A DNA stretch of 64,000 nt from assembly GCA_014192425.1 (NCBI GenBank), contig BJHK01000017.1, positions 1-64,000 on the forward strand, written 5' to 3'. Both the position numbers and the translations under genes were made by a program. This document shows, in pieces, positions 22,199 to 29,835 of the stretch. The DNA comes from Planctomycetia bacterium. Lineage in GTDB: Bacteria; Planctomycetota; Planctomycetia; Pirellulales; UBA1268. Position 1 is the first letter of the stretch. Each line of letters opens with the position of its first letter. The notes beneath the pieces are model-generated. The model did no database searches and had not been told where the DNA came from. It worked only from the letters and a program-made list of their open reading frames with translations.

Positions 22199-22790
22199 GG
22201 CTGGCTTCTCCTCCGCGGTCGGCCCGCGGGCTGGAGGTCGCGTGGCGGCTGCCGGAGTCAGCGGCGGCCACAGCCACCGTGCCGTTCGGGCCGGCGGCCA
22301 GCAGCGTCTCGCGCAGCCGGCGGCGGCCGCGACTCACCCGGGACAGGACCGTGCCCAGGGGCACGCCCTGGATGTCCGCCGCCTCCTGGTGCGTCAGTTC
22401 ACCGACGACCACGAGCAGCAGCGACTCCCGGATCTCGTCGGGCAGCAGGGCCAGTCCGCGCTGCATCGCATTCGATAATTCGCCCGCGAACGGGTCGGAA
22501 CCGGCCCGCTCCAGGCCGGCCGGATCGACATCGAGGACCTGGTGACGCGGCTCGCGGCTGCGCCAGTGATCGGCCGCGCGGCGGCGCAGGATCGCCAGCA
22601 GCCAGGCCCGCTCGCTGCGGGCGGAATCGTAGAGTTGGCGGCTCGTCCAGGCGGAGCGAAACGTGTCCTGCACGACGTCCTCCGCGTCGTGCGGACTGCC
22701 GACGAGGCGGTAGGCGACCTTGTACAACACGGCGACGTGCTCCCGCACCCAGGAATCGAACCGCTCGGCATCGGTGGACGAAGGGGGCAT
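22191..22790 (-). CDS. ECF-family RNA polymerase sigma factor
   Basis: This 199-residue sigma-70 family protein has region 2 (LYKVAYRLVGSPHDAEDVVQDTFRSAW) and region 4 ([32 protein letters not shown]) with a recognisable helix-turn-helix. ATG 22790 is chosen; upstream codons in the same frame add only low-complexity sequence. About 25 residues of Gly/Arg/Ser-rich tail follow region 4. It heads a seven-gene minus-strand unit running to 13521 and overlaps the vWA gene, so it probably controls its own operon in response to an envelope signal (inference). Confidence 0.9.
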   Translation of the reverse strand: MPPSSTDAERFDSWVREHVAVLYKVAYRLVGSPHDAEDVVQDTFRSAWTSRQLYDSARSERAWLLAILRRRAADHWRSREPRHQVLDVDPAGLERAGSDPFAGELSNAMQRGLALLPDEIRESLLLVVVGELTHQEAADIQGVPLGTVLSRVSRGRRRLRETLLAAGPNGTVAVAAADSGSRHATSSPRADRGGEASRG

Positions 22791-22939
22791 GACGGTGGTT
22801 CGGCTGCCCGCGACGGGTCGGTGGCCGCACCGGCCGCCTGGCACCCTCGGGAGGATTCGGATCTCATCCTCCGGATTATTTCACAGCCGCGGGATTCCCG
22901 CATCCCGACGCGACCGGCGCCCGCGACCGGGGTGCAGCG

Positions 22940-24610
22940 TCAAGCCCGCGCCGCCTGCCGCCGGGCCGAAACCACACCCCCTTTTGGAGGGGACAGCCAG
23001 ACGGGAAGTTCGCCGGCCGCGGGCAGCGTCACGACCCGCGCGGACCGGATGCCGGGGCAGCCGAGCACCGCCTGAACGGCCTCCGCCGAGGGCTCGTGGT
23101 CGAGGTTGAGGACGCCGATCGCGTCCCCGCCCGGCGAAGAGCGGCCGACCGTCATCTGGCCGATGTTGACCCCCAGCCGGCCGAAGGCCGTGCCGACGTG
23201 GCCGATGATGCCCGGCACGTCGCGATGGGTGAACACCAGCAGCACGCCGTCGAGATACGCCTCCAGCCGGTGCCCCTCGAGTTGCACGAGCCGGGGCATC
23301 GACCGGCCGAAGAGCGTCCCCGCGGCCCGGTGGACGCGGTCGCCGGAAACGAGGTCGACCGCGACGACCGAGCTGAACGCGCCCGGATCCGTCCGGCTCT
23401 GCTCGACGAGCTCGATGCCGCGCTCGCGGAGCAGCATCTCGGCGTTGACGATGTTGACGTCCTCGATCGACGACTCGAGCAGGCCGGCCGCGAAAGCCGC
23501 GGTGATGAGCCGCGTGTTGCGGGCGGCGATCTCCCCCCGGTAGGCGATCGAGCAGGACCGCGGCGGCCCGTCGTCGAGCTGGGCGAGCAACTGCCCCAGC
23601 CGCCAGGCGAGGTCGAGGAAGCCGCGGACGCCCTCGAGGACGGCGGGGTCGATGGCACTGGAGTTGACCGCGTGGCGGACGGTGCCCGTGGTCAGAAAAT
23701 CGACCAACAGCCCCACACCCTCGACGGCCACCTGCGACTGCGCCTCCTCGGTGCTCGCCCCGAGGTGCGGCGTCACGAGCACGCCCGGCATGCCGAACAG
23801 CGGACTCTCCGTGCACGGCTCCTTCTCGAAGACGTCGAGGGCGACGCCGCCGATGACGCCGCTCTCCAGCCCCTCGATGAGCGCCTGCTCGTCGTAGATG
23901 CCACCGCGGGCGCAGTTCACCAGGCGCACGCCGCGCTTGAGGATCGTCAGCTCATCGCGGCCGACGAGGTGCCGGGTCTCGGGCGTGAGCGGGGTATGGA
24001 CGGTGAGGTAGTCGACGTGCGGGAGCATGCCCCGGACGCTGTCGTGCATCTCGATGCCGAGCTCGGCGGCACGGTCGGGGGACAGGAACGGATCGTAGCC
24101 CACGAGGTTCATGTCGAAGGCCCGGGCCCGGGCCGCGACGGCCTGGCCGATCCGCCCCAGGCCGACGATGCCAAGCGTCTTGCCGGCGAGTTGCACGCCC
24201 ATGAACTTGTTGCGGTCCCAGTTGTGGCCGCGCAGGCTGGCATCGGCGGCGGCGATGTTGCGGGACAGGCCGAGGATCAGCGCGAAGGCGTGCTCGGCCG
24301 TGCTCAGCGTGTTGCCCGCCGGCGTATTCATGACGACGATGCCCTGGCGGGTCGCCGCCTCCTTGTCGATGTTGTCGGTGCCGACGCCGGCGCGAACGAC
24401 GGCCCGGAGGCGGTGGTTGCCGGCCAGCGCTGCGGCGTTGATCTTCACGCCGCTGCGGCAGATCGCGCCGTCGTGCCGGGCCAGCGCCTCGCGCAGCGCA
24501 TCTCCTGCCAGACCGGTGGCTACCTCGTACGTGATCCCGGCGGAGGCGGCGGCATCGAGCAGGGCGATGCCGTCTGGGCTCAGGGTGTCGAGCACGATGA
24601 TCGAGGGCAT
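22940..24610 (-). CDS. serA: D-3-phosphoglycerate dehydrogenase
   Basis: SerA oxidises 3-phosphoglycerate to 3-phosphohydroxypyruvate using NAD, the first step of serine synthesis. The NAD-binding motif GLGRIGQAVA, the catalytic-loop Arg in NCARGGIYDE and the catalytic His in LVTPHLGASTEEA are present. The 556-residue length corresponds to the long type, with an intervening (ASB) domain and a C-terminal ACT domain (RDVPGIIGHVGTAFGRLGVNIGQM), the usual site of serine feedback. Translation starts at ATG 24610 (MPSIIVLDTL), though the open frame runs on upstream through serC. It follows serC by 41 bp. Confidence 0.97.
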   Translation of the reverse strand: MPSIIVLDTLSPDGIALLDAAASAGITYEVATGLAGDALREALARHDGAICRSGVKINAAALAGNHRLRAVVRAGVGTDNIDKEAATRQGIVVMNTPAGNTLSTAEHAFALILGLSRNIAAADASLRGHNWDRNKFMGVQLAGKTLGIVGLGRIGQAVAARARAFDMNLVGYDPFLSPDRAAELGIEMHDSVRGMLPHVDYLTVHTPLTPETRHLVGRDELTILKRGVRLVNCARGGIYDEQALIEGLESGVIGGVALDVFEKEPCTESPLFGMPGVLVTPHLGASTEEAQSQVAVEGVGLLVDFLTTGTVRHAVNSSAIDPAVLEGVRGFLDLAWRLGQLLAQLDDGPPRSCSIAYRGEIAARNTRLITAAFAAGLLESSIEDVNIVNAEMLLRERGIELVEQSRTDPGAFSSVVAVDLVSGDRVHRAAGTLFGRSMPRLVQLEGHRLEAYLDGVLLVFTHRDVPGIIGHVGTAFGRLGVNIGQMTVGRSSPGGDAIGVLNLDHEPSAEAVQAVLGCPGIRSARVVTLPAAGELPVWLSPPKGGVVSARRQAARA

Positions 24611-24651
24611 GGCGTTCGTTCCGCGTTTCCAGGTGGCGCGATGCAGCGGCG

Positions 24652-25758
24652 TCAGAGCCGCGGCGACCGCTGGAAGTCGAGCATGTAGTCGCGCAGGGCC
24701 TCCACGCCCGCGACGGGCATGGCATTGTAGATGCTGGCACGGATGCCCCCCACGGAGCGGTGCCCCTTGAGGTCGACCAGACCTTGTGCGGCCGCCCCCT
24801 TGACGAATGCCGTCTCGTGCCGCTCGTCGGGCAGGCGGAAGGTGACGTTCATGTCGGAGCGGCAGTCGGGGCGGGCATGCCCGGCGTAGAAGCCCCCCGA
24901 GGCGTCGAGGACGTCGTACAGGAGCCGCGCCTTGGCGGCGTTGTGCCGGTGCATGCCGGCCAGCCCCCCCATCGCGTCGCGGATCCAGCGGCAGACGAGG
25001 CCGAGGATGTAGATCGCGAACACCGGCGGCGTGTTCGGCCGTGATCCGGCCTGCACGAACGTCCGATAGTCGAGCATCGAAGGCAGGTCGTCCCGCGAGC
25101 GGTCGAGCAGGTCCTTGCGGATGATGACCGCGGTCACGCCGGCAATGCCGGCGTTCTTCTGGGCGCAGGCGTAGATCAGCCCGTGGCGGCCGACGTCGAT
25201 CGGCCGGGAGAGGAAGTCGCTGGAGCAGTCGCAGACCAGCGGCGCGTCGCCGACGTCGGGATCGTGCTTCCACTGCACCCCCTGGATCGTCTCGTTGCTC
25301 GTGACGTGGACGTATGCCGGGCGGGACGAGAGGCGGATCTCGGCGGCCGTTGGCAGCCGGTCGTACTTCGTCGCCGCTCCGTCCCAGGCGACGTGCACCT
25401 TCCCCTCGCGCCGGGCTTCCTTGACGGCCGTCGCGCCCCACGTGCCGGTGAGGATGTAGTCGGCCGCCCCGTCCTGGCCGCGCAGCAGGTTCATCGGCAC
25501 CATCGAGAACTGCAGGCTGGCGCCCCCTTGGAGGAGGATCAGCTCGTGGTCAGGACCGACGGCGAGCAGGTCGCGCAGACCCTGCAGGGTGTCCTCGAGG
25601 ATGCGGTCGAAGGGGGGACTGCGGTGACTGATCTCCAGCACCGAGGCGCCCGCGCCCGGCAGCGACACGAGTTCATCCCGTGCCTGCTCAAGCACGGGCA
25701 GCGGCAGCACGGCCGGGCCGGGGGAAAAATTGAAGACGCGATCCACCGGCATCGCCAT
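24652..25758 (-). CDS. serC: Phosphoserine aminotransferase
   Basis: SerC converts 3-phosphohydroxypyruvate and glutamate to phosphoserine and 2-oxoglutarate with PLP. The N-terminus FNFSPGPAVLPLPVLEQA and the phosphate-binding LLQGGASLQF are diagnostic, and the PLP lysine lies in YACAQKNAGIAG. The C-terminal signature GHRSVGGIRASIYNA is intact. ATG 25758 has a GGAG seven bases upstream, giving 368 residues. It is the first gene of serCA and has a good sigma-70-type promoter about 70 bases upstream. Confidence 0.97.
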   Translation of the reverse strand: MAMPVDRVFNFSPGPAVLPLPVLEQARDELVSLPGAGASVLEISHRSPPFDRILEDTLQGLRDLLAVGPDHELILLQGGASLQFSMVPMNLLRGQDGAADYILTGTWGATAVKEARREGKVHVAWDGAATKYDRLPTAAEIRLSSRPAYVHVTSNETIQGVQWKHDPDVGDAPLVCDCSSDFLSRPIDVGRHGLIYACAQKNAGIAGVTAVIIRKDLLDRSRDDLPSMLDYRTFVQAGSRPNTPPVFAIYILGLVCRWIRDAMGGLAGMHRHNAAKARLLYDVLDASGGFYAGHARPDCRSDMNVTFRLPDERHETAFVKGAAAQGLVDLKGHRSVGGIRASIYNAMPVAGVEALRDYMLDFQRSPRL

Positions 25759-25825
25759 GCTGCGCTCCGTCACGTGACCAGTCTGCTCCAGTCCGGACCG
25801 TGGCCGTCCCCGGACCGAGGGGCGC

Positions 25826-25854
25826 AGAATAGAAGGCCCGCAGACCACGGTCAA
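25826..25854 (-). promoter_or_regulatory. Sigma-70-type promoter of serC-serA
   Basis: On the minus strand TTGACC (25854-25849) and TATTCT (25831-25826) are separated by 17 bases. The predicted transcription start lies about 60 bases before the serC ATG. Five of six -35 positions match the consensus, which makes this one of the clearest promoters in the window. Confidence 0.55.
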
Positions 25855-25868
25855 CGGGCCGCGATTCC

Positions 25869-25967
25869 GGGCGAGCCGGGCTCGGGCGAGCCGGGCTCGG
25901 GCGGCCGGGCTCGGGCGGCCGGGCTCGGGCGGCCGGGCTCGGGCGGCCGCGGCGGCGGCCGGCCGGC
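25869..25967. repeat. GC-rich 14-15 bp tandem repeat
   Basis: Two units of GGGCGAGCCGGGCTC are followed by three units of GGGCGGCCGGGCTC and a degenerate GGCCGG/GCGG tail. It lies between the serC promoter and the stop codon of the small gene at 25972. The array is almost pure G and C and would be prone to slippage. Confidence 0.85.
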
Positions 25968-25971
25968 CGGA

Positions 25972-26238
25972 TCACCCGCAGACGGCGACCGGCTTCTCGT
26001 AGCCGAGTGACCGGAGCACGCCGAGCAGTTCGCTGCAGGTGGGGAAGAGCCGGCCGCTGGACCGCTTGTAGCGATCGATCGCCTGCATGAACTCCATCTC
26101 GTCGGCGGCATAGTCGCGCTCGCAGGTGGTCGGGTCGATGCAGCGCGGGCGGCGGCTCCGGGCCGATGCCGCTCCGGCGATGCGGGCGCGGGAAACCCGG
26201 CGGGAGGCACGGGGCTCGGGAAGCGAACGGACTGCCAT
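25972..26238 (-). CDS. Small conserved planctomycete-type protein
   Basis: The 88-residue product starts at ATG 26238. It has a basic Arg/Ala-rich N-terminal third, then a well-ordered C-terminal half of the form [19 protein letters not shown] ... [20 protein letters not shown]. Three Cys are retained in that half. From memory, similar short proteins with this C-terminal block recur in planctomycete genomes without a known role. The basic tail and compact helical domain would suit nucleic-acid or protein binding, but this is unproven. Confidence 0.65.
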   Translation of the reverse strand: MAVRSLPEPRASRRVSRARIAGAASARSRRPRCIDPTTCERDYAADEMEFMQAIDRYKRSSGRLFPTCSELLGVLRSLGYEKPVAVCG

Positions 26239-26440
26239 GGGATCGGACTCCTCGGGGACACCTGCGGCCGGACACACCTCTTCGCCGGCCGCATCGAAGC
26301 ATGCACCCTGACGATCGTGCCGGGTGCCGGGATGGGGCAAAAAAACGGGATGGCGGAGAGTCTTCCGGCCGGCGAAACCCTGCGGCCGGCACGATCAGAA
26401 CGACCCTCACGACCGCGCCGCGGCCGCAACCGCCCCCGGC

Positions 26441-27085
26441 TCAGCGCTTCTCGAAGAACTTGCGCAAAGCCTCGGCCGCGGCGTCGCGCGACGAGTCGGA
26501 TGACTTGCGCGGATCGCTGGGCAGGCCGGCGGGCCGGGCGTTGGCTGCCCGCAGTGCCTCGATCGCCGCCGTCGATGTCGCGGAACTCCGCCCCACAATC
26601 GTGTCTCCGGCAAGCGGTTCCGTCTGCACGGTGCCGACGCCGGTGATCAAGGAGGAATCATCGGCCGCCTGCCCGGCCGCGGCGGCCTGCGCGACTGGCA
26701 CGGGCTGCGTGGTGTCGAACATGCCGGCCGGTTTCTCGTCGGCCATCAGCCAGCGCGACACGTCGTCATGCGTTCCGCCCCGCGCCGCTGGGTCAACGCA
26801 GGACACCTTCAATTCCAGAGCCCCGACACGGATCATGTCGCCGTCGGCCACCCGGGTTTTCTCGGCAATCCGCACGCCATTGACGTACGTTCCATTGCGG
26901 CTGCCGAGATCCTCGACCCAGACCTCCGCCGGCCCCACGTGCACGGCACAGTGCCGGCGACTGACCTCGTCGCTCAACGGCCGTACGTCGCAGTCATCGG
27001 CACGGCCGATGAGCAGCTTGTTTCGCTTGATCGAAATGGTTCGGCCGGCGCTCTTGCCGGAGGAGACGATCAGTCTGGTGACCAT
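26441..27085 (-). CDS. FHA-domain protein
   Basis: The 214-residue protein starts at ATG 27085. A forkhead-associated domain occupies about residues 1-95, with the expected motifs LLIGRADDCD (phosphothreonine-contact Arg), VSRRHCAVH and LGSRNGTYVNG. FHA domains read phosphothreonine, so it is probably a cytoplasmic adaptor for Ser/Thr kinase signalling. The second half is low-complexity and ends in a predicted helix, AAAEALRKFFEKR. No kinase gene is nearby. A TATGAT box 79 bases upstream may be its promoter. Confidence 0.88.
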   Translation of the reverse strand: MVTRLIVSSGKSAGRTISIKRNKLLIGRADDCDVRPLSDEVSRRHCAVHVGPAEVWVEDLGSRNGTYVNGVRIAEKTRVADGDMIRVGALELKVSCVDPAARGGTHDDVSRWLMADEKPAGMFDTTQPVPVAQAAAAGQAADDSSLITGVGTVQTEPLAGDTIVGRSSATSTAAIEALRAANARPAGLPSDPRKSSDSSRDAAAEALRKFFEKR

Positions 27086-27163
27086 GCACGCACGCGCTGC
27101 GGGAGGGGGGGGCGGGTGGTCGGGGCGGGGGCTCACAAAACTATCACACTACCAATCTTGGGA

Positions 27164-27169
27164 ATCATA
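27164..27169 (-). promoter_or_regulatory. Candidate -10 box for the FHA gene
   Basis: TATGAT on the minus strand, 79 bases upstream of the FHA start, lies in an unusually AT-rich patch (27140-27180) for this window. No convincing -35 was found at the right distance. Confidence 0.3.
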
Positions 27170-27228
27170 GCAAAGGTCCTTGCGGAAAGTCGCCTCGCGG
27201 CGGCCGGCCCGCCCGGGCGAGCGGACGG

Positions 27229-28047
27229 TCAACGTCGCCCCATCCATGCCTCATCGGCGAAACGGGCGGCTTCAATCGACAACTCCGCCCGCCGACCGGG
27301 CAGAAAACCGTCGTCCAGCCAGACCGGCCGAAGCCCGGCATTCTGGGCAAGCCGCTCGATCCACGCCTCTGCCAGTTCCCGCGGATCGCCCGGCCCCGCG
27401 GCGGAGATGTCCCACAATCCCGCATGCCTGGCCTGCGGGCCGACGCCGCTGTTCGCCCGTAACAGCAGGCTGCCGTGCTGGAGCACGCAGCCGGCGAGCC
27501 GCCGCTGAGCGCTGCCGAGCAGCTTCGGTTCCGCTTCCCCCGGCAGGCCGTCCGACCGGGCCACGACGACGTCGCCGACCGCCCGCCGATCGAAGCAGAA
27601 GAACTGCGCCCCATCCGGGCCGCGCGCCGGCCCGGGCTCGTGCCGCCGCGCCGCCAGCCCGCGATGCATGAGCTCCGCCACGAGCGCGACATGGAAGGCG
27701 TCGTAGAACGCCTGGGCATGCCCCCCCCACGGGTGTCCCTTGGGCACGGCGGCGGCGTATGTCAGGTCGCTGCCGTGGACGATGGCCCCGCCGCCGCTGG
27801 GGCGACGCACCAGGGGAGTGCCCGCGATCGCCGCGACCCGCCGCGCCTCGGCCAGCCGCTGAAACGCCCCCAGCGACACGCTCACCGGCGTCCAGCCGTA
27901 GAACCGCACGACAGGTCCGCCGTGACGCAACGACTCCGCGGCCAGTGCCTCGTCCGCCGCCATGTTGAGGCAGGCATCTGCCGGCTCGTCCCACCAGACG
28001 AGCAGGGGAGGGTGCGACGCGTTGCCGGGGCCGTGCGGACCGGTCAC
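27229..28047 (-). CDS. lplA: Lipoate-protein ligase A family protein
   Basis: This enzyme attaches lipoyl or octanoyl groups to carrier domains such as GcvH, encoded just upstream. The family motifs are present: RRPSGGGAIVHGSDLTYA and the catalytic lysine in EPKLLGSAQRRLAG. The start is uncertain. GTG 28047 gives about 272 residues and leads into LLVWWDEPADACLNMAADEAL, the usual family N-terminus. The frame stays open further upstream, where it overlaps gcvH out of frame. The gcvT-gcvH-lplA order suggests it lipoylates the H protein. LipM-type octanoyltransferase activity is an alternative. Confidence 0.85.
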   Translation of the reverse strand: MTGPHGPGNASHPPLLVWWDEPADACLNMAADEALAAESLRHGGPVVRFYGWTPVSVSLGAFQRLAEARRVAAIAGTPLVRRPSGGGAIVHGSDLTYAAAVPKGHPWGGHAQAFYDAFHVALVAELMHRGLAARRHEPGPARGPDGAQFFCFDRRAVGDVVVARSDGLPGEAEPKLLGSAQRRLAGCVLQHGSLLLRANSGVGPQARHAGLWDISAAGPGDPRELAEAWIERLAQNAGLRPVWLDDGFLPGRRAELSIEAARFADEAWMGRR

Positions 28048-28096
28048 AGGGGGCGGGGACCGCGAGACCGCGGCCCGCAGGCGGGAACGCTCACCA

Positions 28097-28486
28097 TCAG
28101 TGCTGGCCCCCCCCGGCGACGAGCGAATCGTAGGCGGCGCGATCGAGCAGGCCGGCCATCTCCGCCGGATCGTCGGGACGAATACGGGCGATCCAGCCTG
28201 CGCCGTAGGGATCGCTGCCCAGCGTGTCGAGCGCATCGGGGAGGGCCGCATTGACCTCGACGACCTCGCCGGAGACCGGGGCGTAGAGATCGCTGACCGC
28301 CTTGACGCTCTCGATCTCGCCGAACGATTCCCCGGCCTTCACCCGCCGGCCGATCGCCGGGAGTTGCATGAACACCAGATCGGTGAGGGCCTCGACCGCA
28401 TGGGCGGAAATGCCGACCGTCGCCAGGCCGTCCGCCTCGGGCCGGATCCATTCGTGGGTCTTCGCGAATCTCATCTCGCCTGCCAT
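28097..28486 (-). CDS. gcvH: Glycine cleavage system H protein
   Basis: GcvH shuttles the aminomethyl group on a lipoyl lysine between the P, T and L proteins. The 129-residue protein has the family N-terminus MRFAKTHEWI, and the lipoylation lysine lies in GEIESVKAVSDLYAPVSGEV. GGAGG sits four bases before ATG 28486. It is 101 bp downstream of gcvT and about 50 bp upstream of the lipoate ligase on the same strand. gcvP is not in the window. Confidence 0.97.
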   Translation of the reverse strand: MAGEMRFAKTHEWIRPEADGLATVGISAHAVEALTDLVFMQLPAIGRRVKAGESFGEIESVKAVSDLYAPVSGEVVEVNAALPDALDTLGSDPYGAGWIARIRPDDPAEMAGLLDRAAYDSLVAGGGQH

Positions 28487-28587
28487 GGGTCCTCCGCTGT
28501 CGCTCGTGGGGGTGTCGGCAATTCGTGGTCCGGCACGCAGCCGGTGTCCGCAGGATAGCCGATGCGGCCGATGCGGTGGATCCTGGG

Positions 28588-29739
28588 TCAGCCGCGCGGC
28601 CGCGAGTAGAAGGGAAGGGGGACGACGCGTGCCGGCTGGACCGCGTCGCGGATGACGACGTCGAGGGACGTGCCGGCGGCCGCCGCCTCCCGCTCGACGA
28701 GGGCCATCGACGCCGCCGTTCCGAGCGTGGGGCAGAAGCTTCCGCTCGTGACGCGGCCGATCTCGACGCCGCCCCGCAGGACCGCGCTCCCGTCGCGGGC
28801 CGGCCGCTTCACCGCGCAGACGAGCCCGACCCGGACGCGGGCCGGGGGGGTGGCCCGGAGGCGGCGGAACCGGGCCGCACCGGGAAAGTCGCGCGGGCTG
28901 CCGTCGGGATGCGTCAGCTGCACCGCCAGGTCGAGACCGATCGCGAACGGGTCGCTGTCGGGGAGCAGTTCGTGGCCATAGAGGGGCATGCCCGCCTCCA
29001 GCCGGAGCGTGTCGCGAGCGCCGAGACCGCAGGCCCGCAGCCCATGCGGCAGACCGGCGGCGTGAATCGCCTCCCAGACGCGGACAGCGGCAGCCGCATC
29101 GACCACGATCTCGACACCATCCTCACCCGTGTAGCCGGTGCGGCCGATCGCGGCGCGGGCGCCGGCCACGGTGGCGGTCGTGGCGGTGTAGTTCCGCAGG
29201 CTGCGGATCCGGGCCCCGTCGTCTGCGGCACACAGCCCGCAGACGATGTCGATCGCCAGCGGCCCCTGCACGGCGATCATCGCGGTCTCGAACGTGCGAT
29301 CGACAAGGTCCACGCCCGCGGCCGGCAGGCGCTCACGCAGCCAGGCGACCACCCGTTCGCGGTTGCTCGCGTTGACGACGAGCGACAGCCGGGGAGTGCC
29401 ATCGGCCGCGTCCGCCTCGCGGAGGACGAGGGCGTCGTCGAGGATCGCGGCCGGCTCGTCGTCGCAGGTCACGAGCGTGTAGCGGACGCGGCCCGCGTCC
29501 ATGTCGGCCACGCGGCGCGTGAGCAGGGATTCGAGCCACGCGCGGGCCGCCGGGCCGGTCACCGCCAGCCGCCCCATGTGCGAAACGTCGAACATCCCCG
29601 CGGCGGTCCGGGCAGCGACGTGCTCCTCGACGATCGAGGCGTACTGCACCGGCATGCGCCAGCCGGCGAAGTCGACCATCCGGCCGCCGTGGGACTCGTG
29701 CCAGCCGGCGAGCGGCGTCTGGAGGAGCGATTGCATCAT
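28588..29739 (-). CDS. gcvT: Aminomethyltransferase (glycine cleavage T protein)
   Basis: GcvT transfers the methylene group from the H protein to tetrahydrofolate and releases ammonia. The 383-residue sequence has the typical start ([26 protein letters not shown]), the folate-site block FDVSHMGRL and [15 protein letters not shown]. Two ATGs in a row (29739 and 29736) make the exact start ambiguous by one codon. It begins downstream of a strong palindrome (29785-29830) and is followed by gcvH. Confidence 0.97.
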   Translation of the reverse strand: MMQSLLQTPLAGWHESHGGRMVDFAGWRMPVQYASIVEEHVAARTAAGMFDVSHMGRLAVTGPAARAWLESLLTRRVADMDAGRVRYTLVTCDDEPAAILDDALVLREADAADGTPRLSLVVNASNRERVVAWLRERLPAAGVDLVDRTFETAMIAVQGPLAIDIVCGLCAADDGARIRSLRNYTATTATVAGARAAIGRTGYTGEDGVEIVVDAAAAVRVWEAIHAAGLPHGLRACGLGARDTLRLEAGMPLYGHELLPDSDPFAIGLDLAVQLTHPDGSPRDFPGAARFRRLRATPPARVRVGLVCAVKRPARDGSAVLRGGVEIGRVTSGSFCPTLGTAASMALVEREAAAAGTSLDVVIRDAVQPARVVPLPFYSRPRG

Positions 29740-29784
29740 CGAGGGGCATCCTGAGGGGAACGAGCGGGCATTCTATTGAGCCAG

Positions 29785-29830
29785 AATCGGGGACGGGAGC
29801 GAATTCGGAAATTCGCTCCCGTCCCCGATT
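29785..29830. repeat. Perfect 21-bp inverted repeat, REP-like palindrome
   Basis: The 21-base arms read AATCGGGGACGGGAGCGAATT and its exact complement, separated by CGGA. The palindrome sits in the 96-bp gap between the RNase R stop (29836) and the gcvT start. It has no T-run, so it is not a classical terminator. Related GGGGAC...GTCCCC palindromes occur as dispersed REP-type elements in other bacteria. Confidence 0.9.
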
Positions 29831-29835
29831 GTCCC

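Noticed and set aside
29785-29830. Intrinsic terminator for rnr
   Set aside because: The palindrome is perfect on both strands but lacks a T-tract on either side, so it is reported as a repeat instead.
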